DNA of 36,044 bases from an uncultured Pseudomonadota bacterium (GCA_937912125.1 CALDOK010000224.1:1-36044), one strand, 5' to 3'; shown: positions 8,613 to 17,626, counted from the first letter of the stretch. Made by a program: numbers and translations. The notes: generated by a model not told the origin, from the sequence alone.

Positions 8613-9554
8613 TCACACTCTGCGGTAGAGGTAGTGGCAGGCCGCGGTGCGCAGATCCAGATCCGACATGCCGCGGAAGCGTGGGGCCAACAGCCAGCGG
8701 GGCAAGCCGGGTTCGGCCGCCAGGGCCACCGCGTCGTGCACGTAGCGTCGAGCAGGGATCGTCAGCCGCCGAAGGGCGATGGGCTCGAAGCCCGCCGCCT
8801 CGAACAGGCTCGCCACCTGGGAGGGAGACAGGCGGCTGTGGTAGCCCAGGGGGTGCCCTCGCAGCGCCTGGAAGGCAGGATCGCGCAGGCCCAGGTGGGC
8901 CAGGAAGGGCAGGGATCGGTCGGCGTGGTGCAGGTGATCCCGGTGGTCGAAGATGTGGGAGGCGATGCCCCCGGGCCGCAGCACCCGGTGGCACTCGGCG
9001 AGGAAGGCCTCGAGCTGAGCGGGCTCGAGGTGCTCGAGGGCCCCGCCGGAGTGGGCCAGATCCACGCTGGCGGCGTCCAGGGGGATCGCCCCGGGCGCCA
9101 CGGGCTCGTACAGGCTGGCCCCCACCCGCTCGAGGGCCTGAGCGCTGTGCTCGAGCCAGCGGCAAGCCGAGACGGCGGCCCGGCGCTGAGCCGTGCCCAG
9201 GCCCATAGGTAGCGGCATGGCGAGCACGCCCTGCACCGCCCGGGGCAGGTGGCGGTCGAGCAAGCGGGCCTCGAGGTTGGTGAGCGCCACGGGGCTGCCG
9301 GTGAGCAGGTGGCCGGCCAGGGCCCAGAACGGGGTGCCCCCCGCCTCGTGCACCCACAGCCGAGCGCCCTCGAGCCGCAGGCCGCCCAGCCGCTGCCAGG
9401 CCAGGCAGTAGCCGGGGGTGACCCGAGCCAGCTTGTCCACGTGGGTGGCCTGGGTGCCCAGAACCTGCCAGGCCAGGCGCAGGTAGAAGGCAGGCCCCCC
9501 TGGCACATGCCCCAGCCCCGCATGCAGGGCCCCCTTGGCCATGGCCTTCAGCAC
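8613..9554 (-). CDS. Class I SAM-methyltransferase-like protein with degenerate cofactor motif
   Basis: This frame of up to 313 residues starts at GTG 9554, overlapping the end of the VanW-like gene by 7 bases; an ATG at 9542 is an alternative. The centre has the Methyltransf_11 signature: SVDLAHSGGALEHL, then ECHRVLRPGG, followed by an FDHRDHLHH segment seen in related putative methyltransferases. The canonical glycine-rich SAM motif (E/DxGxGxG) is not obvious; EAGGTPFWALAGHLL is the best candidate and looks poor. It may bind a different ligand or be inactive. Overlap with the VanW-like gene argues for one transcript and a joint role. Confidence 0.7.
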   Translation of the reverse strand: MLKAMAKGALHAGLGHVPGGPAFYLRLAWQVLGTQATHVDKLARVTPGYCLAWQRLGGLRLEGARLWVHEAGGTPFWALAGHLLTGSPVALTNLEARLLDRHLPRAVQGVLAMPLPMGLGTAQRRAAVSACRWLEHSAQALERVGASLYEPVAPGAIPLDAASVDLAHSGGALEHLEPAQLEAFLAECHRVLRPGGIASHIFDHRDHLHHADRSLPFLAHLGLRDPAFQALRGHPLGYHSRLSPSQVASLFEAAGFEPIALRRLTIPARRYVHDAVALAAEPGLPRWLLAPRFRGMSDLDLRTAACHYLYRRV

Positions 9555-10363
9555 GTGCCCTCCTCGACCCGCTCTGGCTCGTAGCAGGTGCGGGCGCGGT
9601 TGTGGGCCACCAACTGGTCCACCAGCAGCTCCCCGGAGCGGTCCCGGATGATGCGTCGGATGCGGTTCTCGCGGGTCCAGTGATCACCCTCTCGGGTGAA
9701 GCGATGGTCCCGCTCCACCAGCTCCATGGTGAAGCCGGGATCCTCGGCGCACAGCAGCCGCCCCACCAACCACCCGTCCTGGACGAGCATGCGCAGCAGC
9801 ACGGGCTGGTCCAGGGGGTTGTCGAAGCGCAGATCCGCGGTGCCGTAGAACACGGTGGCCCCGCAGCCGAAGGGCACGGTGCGGGCGCTGTCGGGGAACA
9901 GATCGAGCCCGTGGCGGTGCCGCTCCACCACCCGCTGTCCCCCGAGCAGGCAGAGCAGGTAGAGCAGGTTCGAGATCTGACAGCAGCCGCCGCCGATGCC
10001 CGCGCTGGGTCGCTCGCCGTGCAGCTCTAGGCCGGGGCGAAAGCCCCGTAGGCGAGACGGGCGCCCCACCAGCTGGTGGTAGGAGCACAGCTGCCCGGGC
10101 TGCACGATCACACCGTCCAGCTTGCTGGCCGCCAGGGCCACGTTGTGCTCCTTGCCCCGCTGGAGCGCCTCGTCCTTCACGGGATCCCGGCGCAGGGGGG
10201 AGCTGCGCTCGGCCAGCACGAAGTCCCAGGACCGGAGCTGCTCATCCGACGCCCGGGCCCGGGCCACCACTCCGCGCTCCAGCAGGCGTACGGGGGCGCC
10301 GCGCAGGCGCACGAGCTCCACGCGGAGGGCAAAGGGAAGCAGGCGACGGGCGAGATCACGCAA
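9548..10363 (-). CDS. VanW-like family protein
   Basis: This 271-residue protein has the VanW family core: GVIVQPGQLCSYHQLVGRPS, then GIGGGCCQISNLLY, then VERHRHGLDLFPDSARTVPF, ending FGCGATVFYGTADLRF. The first members came from vanB-type glycopeptide-resistance clusters, but the family is widespread and its biochemical role is not settled; similarity to peptidoglycan-related proteins suggests an envelope function. The longest frame begins with a TTG (10363) without a strong ribosome site, so the start is uncertain. It lies directly upstream of, and overlaps, the methyltransferase-like gene. No other resistance genes are present nearby. Confidence 0.87.
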   Translation of the reverse strand: MRDLARRLLPFALRVELVRLRGAPVRLLERGVVARARASDEQLRSWDFVLAERSSPLRRDPVKDEALQRGKEHNVALAASKLDGVIVQPGQLCSYHQLVGRPSRLRGFRPGLELHGERPSAGIGGGCCQISNLLYLLCLLGGQRVVERHRHGLDLFPDSARTVPFGCGATVFYGTADLRFDNPLDQPVLLRMLVQDGWLVGRLLCAEDPGFTMELVERDHRFTREGDHWTRENRIRRIIRDRSGELLVDQLVAHNRARTCYEPERVEEGTC

Positions 10364-10460
10364 GGGAGCACAGGCGCAGCGGGGAGCGGCCCTAGAACAC
10401 GTCCGCAGCCCGGAGGCGTCCCCTGTCGGTTAGGCCAAGCGCAGCCCATGTGAGGTGACC

Positions 10461-11972
10461 ATGCGCCCATCCATCCTCCTCGCCCTCCTGCCCCTGGCCG
10501 CGGCCTGCAGCTCCACGCCCGAGCGGCCCTCTATCCCGGACGCCTCGGTCAACTCCGCGCAACCCTCCACCAGCCCGGCCGTCGCGCCCGCGGCGCCCAC
10601 CGCGGGGGTCCCACCCGTGGCGGGCCTACACCTGCAGGCCCTGGTGGCCACCTCGGGCGACTTCGTCGAGAACCTGCTCGACGGCGACCCCACCACCGGC
10701 TGGAGCCCCGCCGCCGACCCAGTCGACAACGGCGTCCTGCTGCGCTTCGAGGAACCCACCCGGGTTCTTCAGGCCCAGCTGCAGCTCTGCCCCGAGAGCA
10801 GCTCGGCGACCTTCCAGACCTTCGTCAACGGCGCCGAGAACACCCTGGTGCGCATCAACCCCGGCGGCCCGGTGCTCCTGCCCTGGCGCGGAGGCGCCGA
10901 CACGCCGGCCCTCAAGTCCCTGTTCGTGCGCGTGCTGGGCTCCGACGGCCCGGTGGAGGTCTGCGAGATCGCCCTCACCCTCCCCCCTGAGAACCCCCAG
11001 GCCGTCAAGCCTCCCCGCGCGGTCTCCGCCACCATCCAGGCCTCCTCCGTGCTCGAGCCCGCCGACGCCTACCACCCGGGCTACCTCTTCGACGGGCGCA
11101 CCGACTTCGGCTGGGTCGAGGGCGCCGATGGCCTGGGCGTAGGCGAGAGCCTGACCGTCCAGTTCGCCGCGCCGGTGCAGGTCACCGGGCTGGACCTCTG
11201 GAACGGCTACCAGCGCTCCGCCGATCACTTCGCCAAGAACGCCCGCCTGGCCACCCTGGAGCTGGCGGTGGACGGGGGCACCCCCCAGACCATCCCCGTG
11301 GCCGACGTCTCGGGGATGCAGCAGCTGTCCCTGCCCACGCCGGTCACCGGGCAGCGCTTCGTGCTCACGGTGGCCGCCGCGACCCCCGGCAGCAAGTACC
11401 AGGATCTGGTGATCTCCGAGCTGAGGCTGCGGGACGTCGCCGGCCCCTTCACTCTGGACACCCCCGATCTGGCCGAGCGGGAGCAGGCCCTGATGGATCA
11501 CATCCAGGGTACCGACCTGGACCGCATCGTGGACCGCGTCTGGCGCGGGCTGTGCAACGAGGGCGTGCGCCTGTCCCTGCGCTCGAACCACAGCTTCGTC
11601 AGCTACCGCCAGCTGGACGACCCCATGGAAGATGACGTGCGCGAGATCTTCGATGGCGCCTGGGTGGTGAAGGCGCTGGGCGAGCCCAACAGCATCCAGC
11701 TCTTCGGCCGCGCGCACCGCGCCGAGACCACCTGGGTGCCCTACGGCGATGTCCAGGTTCAGACCACCGAGCGCATCGCGGGCGGCACCTCCACCTTGTG
11801 GCTGCACGGCCCCGCCCACCAGGCCCGCAGCGCCCAGCTGATGGGTGACCGCACCTTCGCCGACGAGCACAGCTACTGCCAGCCCGACGGCGCAGCCTGG
11901 CTCGCCAAGGATCCGGGCGACGTGCTCTTCATCAACGGCACGAGCCTGGCGGGGGTCTACATCCCGTTCTGA
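10461..11972 (+). CDS. Lipoprotein with two discoidin-like (NADase-type glycan-binding) modules
   Basis: The ATG at 10461 is preferred over the GTG at 10455 because GAGG lies 5 bases upstream. The 503-residue product starts with a lipoprotein signal (MRPSILLALLPLAAAC). A Pro/Ser/Ala-rich linker leads to two related beta modules: about 53-180 (FVENLLDGDPTTGWSP) and about 195-335 (YLFDGRTDFGWVEG followed by GVGESLTVQF). The DG...T.W and GxGExL features fit F5/8 type C-like glycan-binding domains. The last 150 residues are unassigned and end YIPF. It is probably a surface or periplasmic carbohydrate-binding lipoprotein. The 3' end holds copy 1 of the 16-bp repeat that bounds the next gene. Confidence 0.75.
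   Translation: MRPSILLALLPLAAACSSTPERPSIPDASVNSAQPSTSPAVAPAAPTAGVPPVAGLHLQALVATSGDFVENLLDGDPTTGWSPAADPVDNGVLLRFEEPTRVLQAQLQLCPESSSATFQTFVNGAENTLVRINPGGPVLLPWRGGADTPALKSLFVRVLGSDGPVEVCEIALTLPPENPQAVKPPRAVSATIQASSVLEPADAYHPGYLFDGRTDFGWVEGADGLGVGESLTVQFAAPVQVTGLDLWNGYQRSADHFAKNARLATLELAVDGGTPQTIPVADVSGMQQLSLPTPVTGQRFVLTVAAATPGSKYQDLVISELRLRDVAGPFTLDTPDLAEREQALMDHIQGTDLDRIVDRVWRGLCNEGVRLSLRSNHSFVSYRQLDDPMEDDVREIFDGAWVVKALGEPNSIQLFGRAHRAETTWVPYGDVQVQTTERIAGGTSTLWLHGPAHQARSAQLMGDRTFADEHSYCQPDGAAWLAKDPGDVLFINGTSLAGVYIPF
11957..11972 (+). repeat. 16-bp direct repeat, left copy
   Basis: CTACATCCCGTTCTGA forms the last codons and stop of the lipoprotein gene. An identical copy lies at 14230-14245. If a 6-base gap is allowed after the repeat, the match extends by GCACCG in both copies. 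The interval holds only the 712-residue gene. Confidence 0.85.
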
Positions 11973-12035
11973 CGGCGAGCACCGGCTGGCCTGGCGCCCC
12001 GAAGCGCCCGAACCAAGGACGCGTGAGGTGAGAGC

Positions 12036-14174
12036 ATGGAGCTTGCAGACGGTGTGAGCCTGCTGGATGCCGCCCGCGCGGCGGCCGCGAGCTGGTCCCC
12101 CAGTCCACCCAGTGGCGGCCCCGTCCCCCGGGCCCTGGCCTGGCTGGAGTCGCTGATCCTCGAGCAGCCCAGCCGTCAACAAGAGGTCTCCCAGGCCCTG
12201 CTGGCCCTAGGCCTGGGAGAAGATCCGCGCGAACACGATGCGCTGGTGGACTTCGCCGCCCACGCCGCGACGGCCCACTGGTTCTGGCCTCAGCTGACCC
12301 GCGTCCTGGAGCGCGAGCCACACATGGTGTCCCGCACACAGGGCCACTGGCAGCCGGATGCGCCGCCCCTGCGACTCGACAGCCTGGCGCCCGGGCTCGA
12401 GGCCCGCTTCGAGGCCCTGGGCCGACGGGATGCGAGCCTGTGGACCGCTGCGCCCACACCAGCGATGAAGCTGGCCAGATACCGGGACGAGCTGGCGGAG
12501 GCCGTGGCGACGACGGTGGACTGGGGAGCGGCCGCCGACCTGTCCTTCCTTCGAGACGCCGCGGTGGACTGCACCTGGGTGTGGGCCGAGTTGCCATGGT
12601 TGACCCGACGTTTTCCATTCCTCAACGACCACCCCGCGCTGGCCCCTTGGCGGGCGGGATGTGCCCGTGGGCCCTACCGACGCCAGGCCCCCCGCGACGA
12701 AGACCGCGGGCGCGTGACCCTCGGTCGTTTCACCTTTCGAGGGATGAACGACCTGGCGAGCGCCATCCGCGCCAGCCTCGAGGCCGCACGGTCCGCCGGC
12801 GCCCCAGGGGTCCGGCCCCTGGGCTGGGTGGATCGTCTCCTGGCGGCGCGCCCGGCCTGGCGGCCCCTGGTGGACGCGGCCCTGGCTTGGACCGCACAGA
12901 CGCAGCCGCGAGACGCCTCCGGCCTGGTAGACTGGGCGCTGACCGGTGGGCTGGTGCAGCACACGCCGCGCGCCATGGACCACTTGATGGCCGTGGCCCC
13001 GGACGACCGCGAATCACTGACGGAGGCCGGGCAGAGCGCGGCGCACTGGAGCGCCACCCCCCTGTCGTGGCCCGCGGGGGCTGGGAACCCAGGGCCCCAC
13101 CAGGACAGCCGCACCATCACCCTGGGGACATCCGAAGATCTACACGCAGCCGTCGAGGGGTCCCTCCAGGACGACCACCCTCCGCCCTCCGTGAGCCCTG
13201 GTCACAGCGGCCCCCTGGGATGGCTGCTGCCCCTGTTGACCCACGCCTCGTCGGTGACGTCCCGGGACCTCGTGGACACGCTGGGGGCGGCCATCGCCCG
13301 CCGCATCGACGACGGGTCGGGGCTCAGCGCCCAGGCCGCGGTGGCGCTGGCGGTTGCCTGCCCCGACAAGGCCGCGTTGCTGCCCCTGTGGGAGGACGCG
13401 CTGACCCGACAGCCCCCGTGGTTCGCCCTGCCTTCCACCATCCCCGCGCTGCCGGTCTCCCTCGGCGAGCTGGTCGCGGAGCTGGTGGACCAAGGCCGCC
13501 TGCAGCGCGCCCAGGCGCCCCGGTGGATCTCCGACGGCGCCCAGGGGCCCCCGCTGGACGCCGCCCTCTGCTTCATCCAGGCGCTGATCCAGGCCGAGTT
13601 CCAGGCCCGTTGTGCCGCCTATGACGAGCCGGACAGCGCTCGGTTCGACGCCATCGTCGCCCAGGCGACCGCCTGCTACGATCCCCTGCTGCGAGGGCCG
13701 AGCAACAGCCTGCACCAGTTCGCCCGCCCCCCCACGGCCGCCCTGTTCGGCGACGACCCCTTCGCCGCGCAGATGTTGTCCATGATGGGCGCCACGGCCT
13801 CAGACCACGCCGCCGGGAGGGCCGCGCTACGCCCGGCAGCGGTCTTCCGCGTCGTCCACCACCGACACCCCCTGGATGGGGACCGGTTCTGCTTCGACCT
13901 CGAGGCCGCCCAGGGGCACCACACGATCCGGATGTTCGGGCGCCGCCTCGTGGCCTGGCTGGGAGTCGACGGCATGGCGGTCCACGCCCTGCACCACACC
14001 TGCCGGGCCTGCGGGACCCTGGACGCCACCGCCGCCCTGCCCTGCGAGCAATGTTCCGGCTCCGGCTGGAGCCACGCAGACGGCGAGCGTGTGGACGACC
14101 TGGGCCCGGTGCTCGCCGTCGTGCGCCTCGAGAGACCCACCCACCCGCCCCACGCCGCCTCCTGGGAGCGCTGA
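12036..14174 (+). CDS. Large protein of unknown function with C-terminal zinc-ribbon motif
   Basis: The ATG at 12036 follows GAGGTGAGAGC, a good ribosome site. The 712-residue product has no signal peptide or membrane segment. Most of it is Ala-, Leu- and Trp-rich and predicted helical, with repeated short blocks (for example DAALAWTAQTQ and DWALTGGLVQ) that might form an alpha solenoid. Residues 656-673 form a Cys4 ribbon, C-x2-C-x10-C-x2-C followed by GSGW, like DnaJ-type or other small zinc ribbons. A beta-like segment precedes it (VFRVVHHRHPLDGDRFCF). I recognise no family. The gene fills a segment flanked by 16-bp direct repeats and separates two genes whose ends otherwise fit together. 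Confidence 0.7.
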   Translation: MELADGVSLLDAARAAAASWSPSPPSGGPVPRALAWLESLILEQPSRQQEVSQALLALGLGEDPREHDALVDFAAHAATAHWFWPQLTRVLEREPHMVSRTQGHWQPDAPPLRLDSLAPGLEARFEALGRRDASLWTAAPTPAMKLARYRDELAEAVATTVDWGAAADLSFLRDAAVDCTWVWAELPWLTRRFPFLNDHPALAPWRAGCARGPYRRQAPRDEDRGRVTLGRFTFRGMNDLASAIRASLEAARSAGAPGVRPLGWVDRLLAARPAWRPLVDAALAWTAQTQPRDASGLVDWALTGGLVQHTPRAMDHLMAVAPDDRESLTEAGQSAAHWSATPLSWPAGAGNPGPHQDSRTITLGTSEDLHAAVEGSLQDDHPPPSVSPGHSGPLGWLLPLLTHASSVTSRDLVDTLGAAIARRIDDGSGLSAQAAVALAVACPDKAALLPLWEDALTRQPPWFALPSTIPALPVSLGELVAELVDQGRLQRAQAPRWISDGAQGPPLDAALCFIQALIQAEFQARCAAYDEPDSARFDAIVAQATACYDPLLRGPSNSLHQFARPPTAALFGDDPFAAQMLSMMGATASDHAAGRAALRPAAVFRVVHHRHPLDGDRFCFDLEAAQGHHTIRMFGRRLVAWLGVDGMAVHALHHTCRACGTLDATAALPCEQCSGSGWSHADGERVDDLGPVLAVVRLERPTHPPHAASWER

Positions 14175-14229
14175 GCTCCACCGGAACAGGTAGGGCGCGA
14201 GCTCACCGGAGCCGCAGGCACGGACGGGC

Positions 14230-14245
14230 CTACATCCCGTTCTGA
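14230..14245 (+). repeat. 16-bp direct repeat, right copy
   Basis: This is identical to 11957-11972. On the minus strand it supplies the last codons and TAG stop of the GT-C membrane protein (QNGM, stop). In the left copy the plus strand ends the lipoprotein. The unit between repeat starts is 2273 bp. Confidence 0.85.
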
Positions 14246-15519
14246 GCACCGCGCCAGCGGGCCATGAGCGCCCGCAACGCCAGCCCGATCCGCAGCCCGA
14301 CGAGCCAGACCACCGGAACCGCCGGCAGCACGAAGAGCTTGGCTGAGAGCCGGAACTGAGGCCGCGAGACCACGATGAAGCCGATCCACAGGAAGCTGGC
14401 CACGAGCCAGAGCAGCGGGATGCGGCTGGGCAAGCGCCGGGCGCCCCACAGGGACCAGGCGCACAGCGCCCAGCCCACGCCCACCACCGCCCAGCTCCAA
14501 CCCTGCAGCGGGGGCAGGCTGTTCATCAGGCCCAACCGCGCCCAGCGCAGCAGCAGGAAGGGGTAGCTGAACAGGTAGCTCAGCAGGCGAGGCTCGAGGA
14601 CCTTGTCGCCCGCGTTGTCGTAGTCCAAGTGGCCGGTGGTCAGGGTGCGCAGCCCCCCAACGGGATCGGACCACAGCAGCGGGTTGTGCCCGAAGAACAC
14701 GAGCGCCCCCACCGCGCCCACCACCACCAGGACCAGGACGCAGCGCGCGGGCGCCTGCCGCAGGCGGAGGGCGAGGATGGCCAGCAGCACCATGTAGACC
14801 GGGAAGCCGTACAGGCCGCAGCTCACGGTCAGGGCGGCGAACACCGCGAAGCCCAGCAGGGCCGGCCAAGGGATGCCCCGGGAGAGCCGGCGCTCGAGGC
14901 TTCGCAGCGCCAGCAGGGCAGCGGCGCTGTAGACGAGCACAGGGATCTCGCGCACCAGGCTGGTGGCCACGCCGCGCGTGAAGGGGTTGATGGCCAGGAG
15001 CAGCGCCACCACCAGCGCCCCAGGCAGGCCCACCTCGGCCCAGCTGAACAGGAAGATCAAGGTGACCGCAGCGGCCGCCAGCAGGGCGACCATGAGCTTC
15101 ATGGTCTGGACCTGTGCGGCGGAGCAGCTGGGCGCCACGTCCAGCCGACCCGCCCAGGGCCGAGGCGTGCAGCTGGGCGGGGCGTCACCCAGCACACAGG
15201 AGAGACGGAAGATGGAGCCCAGGGTGTAGTGGGTCATGCGTGGCTCGTAGAGCCCGTAGGACTGCAGGGGCTCGCGCCAGATGGCGGACCCGAAGTCGCG
15301 CTCCAGGAAGAAGGCCCGAAAGAAGCGCTCGGCGCCCTCGATGTGGCCGTATTCGTCACCCTCGAGCACGGGGGACGGCGCCGGCCAGGCAAGGGCACCG
15401 GCCGGGTAGGGCCCCCTCGATGTGGGGACCGCCAGCAGCGCGAAGCACGCCAGGAACACCAGCGCGGCGATCCATGCCCGACGCAGCGGGGGGGCGTGTG
15501 GTGGCTTGGGCTGGGGCAT
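14230..15519 (-). CDS. GT-C family-like polytopic membrane glycosyltransferase
   Basis: This 429-residue protein starts at ATG 15519. After the first helix (WIAALVFLACFALLAVP) a long periplasmic loop carries LEGDEYGH, the acidic motif expected in GT-C enzymes that use polyprenyl-phosphate sugars. The rest contains about nine to ten hydrophobic helices, ending in VPVVWLVGLRIGLALRA and a basic tail. It is assigned to the inner membrane. The donor and acceptor cannot be inferred. The gene is divergent from the membrane protein at 15603, and its 3' end lies inside the right 16-bp repeat. Confidence 0.75.
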   Translation of the reverse strand: MPQPKPPHAPPLRRAWIAALVFLACFALLAVPTSRGPYPAGALAWPAPSPVLEGDEYGHIEGAERFFRAFFLERDFGSAIWREPLQSYGLYEPRMTHYTLGSIFRLSCVLGDAPPSCTPRPWAGRLDVAPSCSAAQVQTMKLMVALLAAAAVTLIFLFSWAEVGLPGALVVALLLAINPFTRGVATSLVREIPVLVYSAAALLALRSLERRLSRGIPWPALLGFAVFAALTVSCGLYGFPVYMVLLAILALRLRQAPARCVLVLVVVGAVGALVFFGHNPLLWSDPVGGLRTLTTGHLDYDNAGDKVLEPRLLSYLFSYPFLLLRWARLGLMNSLPPLQGWSWAVVGVGWALCAWSLWGARRLPSRIPLLWLVASFLWIGFIVVSRPQFRLSAKLFVLPAVPVVWLVGLRIGLALRALMARWRGAQNGM

Positions 15520-15557
15520 GGTGGGCTCCAGGGCGGTGGGGGCCCGGGGTCCCCGTG

Positions 15558-15563
15558 ATGATA
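15558..15563 (-). promoter_or_regulatory. Possible -10 element (TATCAT) for the minus-strand GT-C gene
   Basis: TATCAT read on the minus strand lies about 40 bases upstream of the ATG at 15519 in the divergent gap. No matching -35 hexamer was found at 16-18 bases, so this is tentative. Confidence 0.25.
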
Positions 15564-15602
15564 TCCTCACCAGCCCAAGCGCACCCTGGAAGACCAGCGA
15601 CC

Positions 15603-17147
15603 GTGGCCCAGCCGCCCCCCGCACCATCCGCTGCAGGCTCCCTGGCCCGGGATCTCGGCCTGGCCGCCCTGGTCTTGTTGGTGGCGGCCAGCCACCGCAT
15701 GGGGTGGTCGGACCTGATCATCAGCATCGACTGGAACCGCACCGTCCAGGCGGCGGCCGACCTGGTCACGGGGGCCCCCGACCCCACGGCACCACTGTTC
15801 CTCTACACCAGCATGCCCGCCCTGCTGCTGGCGGGGGTGCTGCAGCTGGGGACCGACCCCCTCCTCACCTTCCGCCTCTGGGCGCTGCTCGGGTCCCTGG
15901 GAGCGCCGCTGCTCTTCCTGGGGCTGCGCCCCGTGGGCGGCCGCGCGACCGCCCTGCTGGCAGCCCTGGTGCTCGCCCTGTCCCAGGCCGATGCTCACTC
16001 GGCCATCGGCCTGCGCTCACCCTACGCAGTCTCCACCTTCCTCGCCCTGGCCTGCTGGGGCCTGGTGGGCAGTGCCCGGCGCCGACCGTGGGGGCCCGGT
16101 CTCCTGGCCGCTGGGGCCGCGATGGCCGCGACCTTGGACCCGGGCCTGGCCCCCATGACACTGGCGGCGCTCGCGGTGGCCTTGCTGGCGACGAGCAGAC
16201 TCAGGGGTCGGCAGGCCCGGGGTGCGTGGCTCCTGATGCTGCTGCCCTGCGCGGTAGTGGGCTGCGTGGCCGTCCTGGACGGCGCCGAGATCCTGCGGAA
16301 CCTCCGCGCCATGGCGGGGGGCTTCCCGCCCATGCCGTTCATGCAGCCCAGCCCAACCTGGGCCGTCCGCTTCGGCCTCGACCTCCCCGGACCCATCTTG
16401 GCGGTCACCCTGGTCTGGGGAGCCGCCGGCATCGCCGCTGTTACCCTCGAGCGCCTGGGCGCCCGGTCCCCCCCCTCCCTGGAGTCCTCGACCTCGTCCC
16501 GGCTCGCCATCGGGGGGCTGCTGCTCCTGCTGGCCGGCGCGGCGCCCTGGGTCTGGGCCTGGCGCAGCCACGCCTACCTCTGGCACCACCACCTGGTGGG
16601 GCTGCAGCCCCTGATCCTGGCCACGTTGGTGAGCCTGGGAGTCCCGCTGGCCCGCAGCGTGAAGAGCCACCGCCTGGGCGCAGCCAGCTGGAGCCCGCTG
16701 CTGGTGTGGGTGATCTGGTCCGCAGCGGTCCTGCCGTCCACCGCCACCCAGCGAGCAGCACTCAGGGCGATCCCCCAGCGCTCCGTGCGCTTCGCCGATC
16801 AGGTCGCCGCGGCCGCGGCCGACCTGGCCGCCGGGCGCTCAGCTCAGCCCGACCTCACCCTGCTCTCCCCCACCGAAGGCTTCGAGGATCGCTGCGTCTT
16901 CGCCCAGTTCACCCAGGACCTGGCGCGGGTCCTGGCTCCGAGCGCTCTTCCCCACAGCGTGGCATTGGCCCCCCCGGGCCTGGCGGAGAGCCTGGGCATG
17001 GGCGAGCCCGCGCGAGATCTGCCCGGCTCCGGGCTGGCCCTGTGGTCTCACGACGACCACGAAGCGCTGATCCGCGCCAGTCGCGGGTTCTGCCCCGACG
17101 CCCGACAGGGGCGCTGCTGGACCTGCCTGCAGAGGGCCTCGCGATGA
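15603..17147 (+). CDS. Polytopic membrane protein, GT-C-like, unknown specificity
   Basis: From the GTG at 15603 (GGAAGA about 10 bases upstream) the product is 514 residues; an in-frame ATG at 15558 is an alternative. There are about ten to eleven hydrophobic helices, with an N-terminal LAALVLLVAA helix, an external loop containing SIDWNRTVQAA, and a soluble C-terminal part with paired cysteines (RGFCPDARQGRCWTC). Topology resembles the GT39/GT-C superfamily, but the usual acidic pair is replaced by SIDWN, so enzymatic assignment is weak. The stop overlaps the start of the next gene (ATGA), and a third gene continues the operon. Confidence 0.65.
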   Translation: MAQPPPAPSAAGSLARDLGLAALVLLVAASHRMGWSDLIISIDWNRTVQAAADLVTGAPDPTAPLFLYTSMPALLLAGVLQLGTDPLLTFRLWALLGSLGAPLLFLGLRPVGGRATALLAALVLALSQADAHSAIGLRSPYAVSTFLALACWGLVGSARRRPWGPGLLAAGAAMAATLDPGLAPMTLAALAVALLATSRLRGRQARGAWLLMLLPCAVVGCVAVLDGAEILRNLRAMAGGFPPMPFMQPSPTWAVRFGLDLPGPILAVTLVWGAAGIAAVTLERLGARSPPSLESSTSSRLAIGGLLLLLAGAAPWVWAWRSHAYLWHHHLVGLQPLILATLVSLGVPLARSVKSHRLGAASWSPLLVWVIWSAAVLPSTATQRAALRAIPQRSVRFADQVAAAAADLAAGRSAQPDLTLLSPTEGFEDRCVFAQFTQDLARVLAPSALPHSVALAPPGLAESLGMGEPARDLPGSGLALWSHDDHEALIRASRGFCPDARQGRCWTCLQRASR

Positions 17148-17626
17148 ACGGACCCGCCCTCCGCTGGCTCGAACCCGCCACGCTGTTGGCGCTGGCGCCC
17201 GTGCTGGCCAGCGTACTGGCCGGCCTGGCGTTGGCGGCAGGGGCCACCCGTCATGCCCCGAGGCTGCAGGTCGAGGGAGTCGTCACGGCCCTCGAGCACC
17301 GGGACGGTCAGACGATCCCTGCCTGCCACGCGTTCGCCAGCACCCTCCACGAGCAGGCGTGCTTCTCTTGGCAGTGGGCCAGCATCAGGCCCCTGGAAGC
17401 CACAGTTCGACCCCCCCAGCTTGGATCCGACGATCTCCTGGTGAGCGCGGAGCTGTGCCTGGAGCAGGACCGCGCCGTGACCTGGGCCCGGCCCCTCTCC
17501 ACCGGCGATCAGGTGCTGCTGTCTTGCCGCCAGGACCCCCTGCTGACCACGCTGGCGGCCGCGGGCCCCAGGTGGTGCCTGCGCCTCTGCGATGACGGCG
17601 ATCTGGTCGCGGGGGGCTCACCATGA
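17144..17626 (+). CDS. Membrane-anchored small protein of unknown function
   Basis: This 160-residue frame starts at an ATG overlapping the stop of the upstream membrane protein gene (ATGA). It has one N-terminal hydrophobic helix (ATLLALAPVLASVLAGLALAA) and a soluble, presumably periplasmic domain with six cysteines that could form disulfides (PACHAF, QACFSW, ELCLEQ, LSCRQ, RWCLRLC). No family is recognised. Its end overlaps the start of the YfhO-like gene by 4 bases, so the three genes are probably translated together and may work together. Confidence 0.6.
   Translation: MNGPALRWLEPATLLALAPVLASVLAGLALAAGATRHAPRLQVEGVVTALEHRDGQTIPACHAFASTLHEQACFSWQWASIRPLEATVRPPQLGSDDLLVSAELCLEQDRAVTWARPLSTGDQVLLSCRQDPLLTTLAAAGPRWCLRLCDDGDLVAGGSP

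Noticed and set aside
9501..9516. TGGCAC-containing site inside the methyltransferase-like gene as a sigma-54 promoter
   Set aside because: No TTGC follows at the correct distance; the same applies to the TGGCAC matches near 8985 and 16573.
9548..10363. VanW-like gene as evidence of glycopeptide resistance
   Set aside because: No VanA/B ligase, VanH, VanX or VanRS genes are present; the family occurs widely outside resistance clusters.
12440..13624. Alternative plus-strand frame of 394 codons inside the 712-residue gene
   Set aside because: It is Arg/Gly/Pro-rich, typical of a shifted frame in GC-rich DNA, while the longer frame has a good ribosome site and a zinc ribbon.
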